A stretch of DNA of 64,000 nt, taken from Poronia punctata (lineage: Eukaryota; Ascomycota; Sordariomycetes; Xylariales; Xylariaceae). Shown one piece after another: positions 57,902-64,000 of this stretch. The translations under genes were made by a program, and so were the position numbers. Where the stretch lies: positions 1 to 64,000 of the forward strand of contig MU401494.1 in NCBI GenBank assembly GCA_022579005.1, in the 5' to 3' direction. Under the pieces are notes generated by a model. That model was not told the origin of the DNA. It worked only from the letters and a program-made list of their open reading frames with translations, and did no database searches. Every line of letters begins with the position of its first letter. Positions within the stretch are counted from its first letter, which is position 1.

Positions 57902-59925
57902 CTAGAACACCTTCACTTTCCAGCCTGTATCATGTATAATGGCACTACTAGGCAAGACTCCGGCTCCCACTCTCTCATACCTAGTATCCCCTTGATCTTC
58001 CTGGCTTCTCGCAATAATCAGAACGTAGTACGTCCCTCTTTCGGCAGCCACATCTAGCTTCATTTGGCCAACTAACACACACTTGAGAATACGATCTGTT
58101 GGTCTCACGGGCCCTCCGTCGTACACTATGTCGGTGTCTGCAGAAGGTGAGAAATCTCGGGCGGTGGCTGAGAGGCCAATATTTCCATCCGTATTACCAG
58201 TATGCCAGTAAGAGGTAGCATGAGTAGTGTGAATGGTGGGGAACGATGTGCGGTGCGTTAGATCTAGATTAGGCCGGTCCCAAGGGGACTGTATCTCCTT
58301 GTCCTGCCAGTTAACCTTACCGAATGGTAGGTCTAGGAAGGTAATCGCGCCCTCATATGCCATCCAGGACCAAGAGGGGACCGGGTACCGCTGGGCTTGG
58401 GGGAACTTGATCGGAAGCATTCTGTGCGGCGTCGCCTCTATATCACGCTGCCAGAGAAGGCTCCGGCCAAAATACCGAATGAAGACACCATATCCACCTT
58501 GTGTCTCAAATGCGCGGATTAGGCGTTGTTCGAGACCAGCTATGGCTAGTGGCCTATCGAAGGCGTGGGTGAACTTGAGTCGGGAATACTGCTTGTACAA
58601 TAGTTCATAAAGACGGATCTGTCCACCCTTTGGCGAAACAGAAGCCGTAGTCGGGAATCTCGAATCACCAAGCAATGCGGCTTGGTTACTAGAGGGACAC
58701 GGGGGGTCGTCAGCAACGCGGCATGCCAATTTAGATATGGCACCGTGGGACCGACAAATCTCTACTTACTTTCTCATTCTTTTCAACGTTTCGCAACGGA
58801 CGCCCTCACCGCACTCCCAGTATGTCTGGCTTTCTGCGAAGTAGATGGTTCGTCTAGCCAGTGCTCGCTCTTGCAGTACCCAGCCACGCTTGTTCAGCGG
58901 CCCTTCGAGGACATCTTGTTGAAAATTGTCGATGGCTTCACAAATGTAGACTGGGTCCTCCCCAGACTTCGCAAATCTGACAACAGCTCTCTCCGGTCTG
59001 GGTTTGAGAAAGCCGCTCGACATACCATCTGCTCGGGTTGCGGCTAGGACGCAATAAGCAGAAGAGAACACCGTCTCCATGTGCTTAGCTTCCTCGTCAA
59101 AGTCACCGCCTTCGCCCTGGATGATGCAGAGTGAATCAATCCATAGGTACCTCACGCCGAGCTCTCTTGAGACGCGTACCGCATCTTTGAACGTATCGGG
59201 AAGGTCTTCGAGAGAGATCCCACCCAGATGGACATGGAGATTGCGTGGCGTAGTGCAATAGGAGCTGCGTGCAGCTCTATCGCCCCACCTATGTGATAAT
59301 GCGATATATATAAGTGGCTTCCCTGAGTCCCATTCGTCACCTCGCGTTTCAATGAGTCGTACGACCGGCAACTTCCTGTCTCCAACATCGAGCAGCCTCG
59401 TGGGTGTTCTCCCGATTATGGGAGGCTCTTGCATCTCTGGTTGACAATCCCTGTGGTTCTTATCACAGTCTGCTAACCATTTTCGAAGAATCCAGAAGTA
59501 GGTTTGGCCGAAATTGGCAGAGAGCTTCGGAAGCCCAGTAGGGATACCTTGCGAATCTGGGTCGGGAGTTGCAGCTGTGGGTATGGTTAAAAAGATAGCA
59601 GGAACTATATATCTCTCTCGACACACTTACAGTAACCCTTGTATAGAGAGAAAACCTGCATAGCCTCACTACCGAGAGACAGGCCATCTTTTACTCGCCA
59701 AACCGTGACCGCGCCGGTATCTCTACCAGATGTTTCGTGGGATTTGCTAAGCTTTTGGGTTATAAGCCTGCAGAATGTACAGAGACTGGCCCTTTCTCTG
59801 ACGTCCGAGATGGCTTCCATCATAACGACAGAGACAGGATCAGTGTTGAAGCTCATTTTAGAGCAAGCGTTACATAATACCGAGTTGCGTGCTGGAAAGA
59901 GGTTCTTGGCCCCGAGCCCCTTCAT
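57902..59925 (-). CDS. HET-domain (heterokaryon incompatibility) protein
   Basis: Exons 59925-59631, 59574-58770 and 58688-57902 give 628 aa. The N-terminus (MKGLGAKNLFPARNSVLCNAC) has a Cys pair often seen before HET domains. The HET domain has YIALSHRWGD (about 188-197), the DAVRVSRELGVRYLWIDSLCIIQ block (split here only for description), DEEAKHMETVFSSAYCVLAATRAD, and the closing RGWVLQERALARRTIYF. The C-terminal half lacks a recognised NTPase or repeat domain but has the common HET tail signature around VPSWSWMAYEG. HET proteins trigger a programmed cell death when unlike strains fuse. The start is the first ATG in frame; the codon just upstream at 59982 is preceded by a TAG that could be a splice acceptor, so an extra 5' exon is possible. 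Confidence 0.85.
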
Positions 59926-60425
59926 TCTCACCAATTCAGAAAAGATGGAGCTGTCATCTGAGACCACCCAAGTACTGTCCAACTATCACAAAGTAGTCAG
60001 ATGGGACGTATATATGACAGGTTAACCCTCGACTTACATTCTAAATTTCCGATATTTAGTTGCCATATAGGTATGATTTCACCTCATTCATGAACCTACG
60101 TGCTGCACGTCGTTATCAGCATCGCTGTGATATGATGCGATCAAACATAAACTTACTGTCTATAGGATCCTCAACACTCCATTTGCGTAGTCAGAGGCCG
60201 TCCTTTGTTACCAGTTTAGAGGACTTTTCGACACGTAAAGACTCACATACTACCACCTGAGTCAGCTTGGCAATGCCGACTCGATCCTCATCCAAGTCCA
60301 CTCACAGTCTGTCGTCTGATGTCAATACCATGTTACAGTTCGTTAGGCATAATGTTTCACAGACATACATTCTTGACGGAGAAATATAGTTAGTATTACT
60401 ACTTGGAGCCGCGACGAGGATCAGC
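59926..60425. other. Spacer between the kinase and HET genes
   Basis: 500 bp separate the kinase stop from the HET start on the same strand. A short minus-strand ORF beginning MATKYRKF (start near 60066) precedes a good GTAAGT donor, but joining it to the HET exon does not keep frame. It may be a non-coding first exon or an upstream ORF. Confidence 0.4.
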
Positions 60426-62561
60426 CTAGGATCTGCTTACCATTTGAGATCGAGCTGCCGTCTGACTGTGTACCCTTGTACCAGGCACCTCCAGCAAGTT
60501 GCCAGACACCGAGTTCGCTTTTGTCTCTCTAAATGGTTTAACTCTCCCTACCCGATGCCTAGGGGTACCACCGAATAGATAGTTCTTATCTTGCCTTGCC
60601 CGCTTCCGGATATTATCGAGTGTGGTGAACAAGGTTTCAGCACTAGCACGGGAAATAACCTCTACGACAAGTAACTCGTCCTTCACCAACTGCAGTACCT
60701 CCCCGAGAGCAGTGCTAGGCTTCTGGCTTTGAAAGGATCGGCATTCTGGGTCGTATCTCAACATGTGGTCTATCCAGTGTAACGAGACCTGGTTCACGGT
60801 AGCTTCGGTTACTTGTGTGCCACCGTCGTTTGTCTGCTGGCGTTTGGCCGTGAAATATAGAGTCTGAGATCTGTGATCGATGTTTTCTGCTTCCTTATAG
60901 AACGAATCTAGCTCTTCGTAGCCGTACAGGAGCCAGATGATAGACTCGAGGATGATACAACCCATGGACCAAATATCGTAGCGCCGGGAGCGCGGTCTTC
61001 CAGTTGGGTTAACAAGCGCTTCGGGTGCCTCATAATGCAATGTGGTGTGACGAGTCGCGGTAGCACCAGGTCGTACCTCGGTGACAAACTCATGCTTCTT
61101 CGCTAGTCCGAGATCAGAAATCTTCAACACACCCAACCATCTATCCTTTTCTTCAAATACCAGAATGTTATCTGGCTTGAGATCCCCGTGACGCCAATGA
61201 CGAGCGCTCTGGTCATCACCCGAGCCAGGATACTTGAAACTTGGCACGAATGTATTGCGACCATTGCTTTGACCCTTTCCCTCCTTGTGTCCTGTGCTGG
61301 AGATACCCAGCAACCCGGTCTCTGTGCGAGGGTTCGTGTGGTGTAGCGTCTGGAGGGCTTTAGCGACACCGCAGATTTGGTCTAGGAACTCGATGATATG
61401 GCCACCCCCAAGATTTCGGTATACGTCGGGGTTCGTTGACCAGAAGTCACGGAGTGTACCGCCACTCGCCCATTCAAACATGATGTAGTGCCCATCGCAC
61501 CATTTGAATGCAGAAATGCGGCGAATCAGATGAGCAGTGTCCTCTGGTCTGGTGCCGTGTAATTCGCTGAGTTCGTCGAGTGTTTTGGCTTCATGTGCCC
61601 AGACAGCCTCGACATTGTAGTCTACCTTTCCGTCTGACCCAGATGGATTCAATATCTTAAGAGCAACACGAATGCCCCTCCCCGTCCTCTGTTGGACTCG
61701 CTGGTTAGCCCCTTTCTTGGAAAGTGAATAGCGCCGCTTGGACGGACAGCGAGCTGTTTCTTAACGTACCGGAATTGATTCGAAACCAACCAGGTGATCA
61801 GGGTGAAGAACTACCTCATACACGGTACTGAAATGGCCGTTTCTGTGTACACCACCTTTCTTCAGAGTGAAGGGAAGACATATTTGGTTGGCGAGCTCTT
61901 GCTTGAATTTGGCGCCCGAGAAAACAGGTGCGAGGAACATCCATTGTTCTCGGAAAAAATTTCGCAGCCCAAAGCGGTTCCATGGCTTATCACAGAATAC
62001 GCGCAAGGGGGAAGTTCTGGGGATTATATCTATGTCGACAATATCTGGGATCGGGAGGATGTCGTCCGTAGCCTCTAGTTGTCTGAAATATGTAACAGCT
62101 TCGACCAAGCCAGACTCTTGTCCGAGCGCTAGCACTGTTATCAATAGGAGCTTCCTCGCCTCTGTGCGAACGTACTCGACCAGGTCATGAGGAGCTCCGG
62201 GTAACAGGAGTTCGAAATTGATATTTTCGATTATATTTTTGACGGATTCGGCAGGTATGTAATGTCTATCTTCGTAATATCCTCCCTCTCGGGATTTGTC
62301 TATCAACTGGAGAAGCTCCACCGCGTATTCCGCGCCGTTGGGACCTGGGTTGTCTGACACCGTGTTAATGGCCATTTGGGACTGGAATTGATGGCTTAAC
62401 TCGTTTAGCATAGTCGTTGTCCATAACACGACAACATGGAAGCATTCGGTTGTAAACTTAGCTATTATGCAAACAACTTGTAGGAGTCTCGAACTCCACG
62501 ACATGGCCACCTTGGGTGTAATATGTACCCAACAAAAGTACCTCCCAGGTAACCCGGGCAT
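60426..62561 (-). CDS. Fungal protein kinase, atypical, adjacent to the HET gene
   Basis: Exons 62561-61770 and 61688-60426 give 684 aa. Residues 1-250 are a family-specific helical region without a known name, with FREQWMFLAPVF near 217-228. The kinase domain starts around residue 240 with a glycine-loop-like NGHFSTVYEV, the beta-3 Lys275 in VALKIL, the catalytic loop HGDLKPDN (431-438; HGD replaces HRD), DLGLAK (456-461; DLG in place of DFG), and HYEAPEAL. All residues for catalysis (Lys275, Asp433, Asn438, Asp456) are present. An insert of about 40 residues rich in Gly/Lys/Ser sits before the catalytic loop. Such kinases are expanded in filamentous fungi and often lie near HET genes. Its substrate is unknown. 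The N-terminal hydrophobic stretch (CFHVVVLW) is too short to call a membrane helix. Confidence 0.82.
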
Positions 62562-64000
62562 CCACTACTTCCCAGGTTATTTGCGCATCACATCTGTGAT
62601 AGCTGCCGTCAAAGCCTCAAGGGCCAGGCAATCCGACGTAGGACTATGGTATGGCATCAACGATGAATGTGTAATGCGGCTCTGCGTGCCTCAGAATTCC
62701 TTGCCCCTCTCACTTTCTCGCGGATTCAAGGGCCAAGGCCCCTGAACGGAATGGAGTGCACCTTCCAAGTTCCAGCCACGTCCCTCCTGCCCGATCATAC
62801 TTCTAGCTAGCATCTTAATTGGCTACGCTTGCAGTATCTAGATTAAGGAGGAGCCCTGTCAGATTTGGGAAGTTGGGGAGGCCTGATTCATGCCGGGGGA
62901 GGGCGATCTCGGCGAAGTGAATCAACATGCTACCTTGGATCCATCCGCTTCAACCCCCACACATTATAGGTAAGCAGAAGATGCGACCAACCGATGCACG
63001 TCACCTGATACCTACAGGCTCCCTCATTCAATGTTGCCTTCGATGATTTTGTCTGCATGATGGCGGGGTACTCTCTTAAAAGGGAAGGGGATACTACCTG
63101 TACCTCCCTCTGACGGCTGACCTACCGTAGGTACTTTACCTAGGTTACAGGCTACCACTCAAAAGGCCCAGGAGCGAATCTGGGAGGAAAAATATCTCCC
63201 ACCTGCGTACATATCACGCAAGCACTTGACGTACAAACCATGCCGGGCCAGGGGAAAAACTTCGACTAGACTAACCTAGGATCGAGTGAACTTATTAAGT
63301 GCCGGTTAATTGGAACACGGACGCTCACCTCAAAACCCCAACAACGCTTGGCTCCCGGTGGGAATCTTTTCTGGTTTGATACTACCTTGAGCCTCGCCCA
63401 AGTACTAGGCTGTCCTGATTGTTAAGGGACCTTGCAGGTGGGCTGTGAACACAAGCTTCATCGCTAACATGCCAAGGTCAAGATTCCGATATGAATGTTG
63501 TGAGCGGTGACGTGGCCAATGGCGCGTTTCCCGCAACAGGTACAATAAGCAACGACGCACCAAATTCAAATTTTCTCTGCAATACAGTCTTTTGCCTTGC
63601 AGTCTCCAGGCAACATTAAGGCAACCATTAGGCAGCAGAGAAATATCGGTCGAAAAGTACTAAAAGGTTGCCGGCCTGCTTGGGTACCTAAACAACAAAA
63701 TCCAGACGAAAAGCGAATCTCCCCGCTTCGGTGATATTGCAAGATTGAAGAGATTACTGATACCTATATGCCAAGCCCCGCATTCGGACCATGTCAGACG
63801 CGTGCACATGGTTTTGAGCAACCTTTCCGTCTCAGATTCTGTATACCGCCCTGATCTCTCCTGAGGAAGTAAGCAATGACTCCCAACACAGCCGCATTGT
63901 AACCGTGATAGAAAAAGGGCGGGGGCCGTCATGGCGCGACCTTGGCCCTTGGTGAGGTGTCAGCCAACCAGAGAGGAAAGTCGCCCATCCTGTACTTACC
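62562..64000. other. Gene-free right end
   Basis: No supported gene. The sequence ends within ordinary, balanced composition. The minus-strand ORF at 63660-63932 has no recognisable domain and overlaps no splice-linked partner. A GTAGGTA-rich patch lies near 63129-63145. Confidence 0.5.

Noticed and set aside
63660..63932. A 90-aa minus-strand ORF at the right end.
   Set aside because: No signal peptide, domain or neighbouring exon supports it.
1..64000. CRISPR arrays, bacterial operons or prophage features.
   Set aside because: No direct-repeat/spacer pattern is seen, and all genes are spliced or of clear fungal type.

Overview
The window reads as a contig end or subtelomeric/heterochromatic edge of a filamentous ascomycete (Pezizomycotina, most likely Sordariomycetes). 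The support is: short introns of about 50-130 bp with GTAAGT/GTATGT donors and GCTAAC/GCTGAC-like branch sites, long gene-poor spacers, fungus-specific families (HET domain, YPT35, SYM1, a glycine-rich secreted protein, fungal kinases), and an extremely AT-rich block at the left end that looks like the product of repeat-induced point mutation (RIP). The species cannot be named from the sequence alone.

Layout. 1-2.76 kb is a RIP-ruined AT block with no gene; base composition returns to normal by about 2.9 kb. 2.9-6.1 kb holds no gene. Then come a secreted tyrosinase (6143-7694, +), a mitochondrial D-lactate dehydrogenase (8269-10349, -), a small EthD-type protein (12091-12588, +), a SprT-like metalloprotease (13873-15024, -), an F-box/WD-like protein (18432-20461, -), a large disordered two-TM protein with a long upstream region (23484-26333, +) and an orphan ORF (28142-28870, +). 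A 5-kb gene desert follows.

The centre and right are compact and housekeeping-rich: a membrane-anchored RING-H2 E3 (33912-35489, +), a GPALPP/DUF3752 protein (36604-37863, -), an ANCHR-like zinc protein (38787-40088, -), a glycine-rich secreted protein (42544-43453, +), a TDG/MUG-type DNA glycosylase (44253-45368, -), UDP-GlcNAc pyrophosphorylase (47067-48679, +), a FAR1-type DNA-binding protein without a transposase domain (49330-51162, -), SYM1/Mpv17 (53724-54787, +), a YPT35-like PX protein (55226-56205, -) and two tandem tRNA-Ser(AGA) genes (57064-57345, -). The right end is accessory in character: a HET-domain protein (57902-59925, -) directly downstream of an atypical protein kinase (60426-62561, -), followed by 1.4 kb without a gene.

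Exon-intron structures were built by hand from splice signals and frame continuity; no transcript data were available. The most interesting signals are (i) about twenty copies of the 8-mer TACTCGTA/TACGAGTA, all outside the coding exons, (ii) the AT block where surviving cytosines are nearly all in CpT context, (iii) the kinase-HET pair, (iv) a FAR1 domain that may be a domesticated transposase N-terminus, and (v) the glycine-rich secreted protein with a PrP/Shadoo-like layout.
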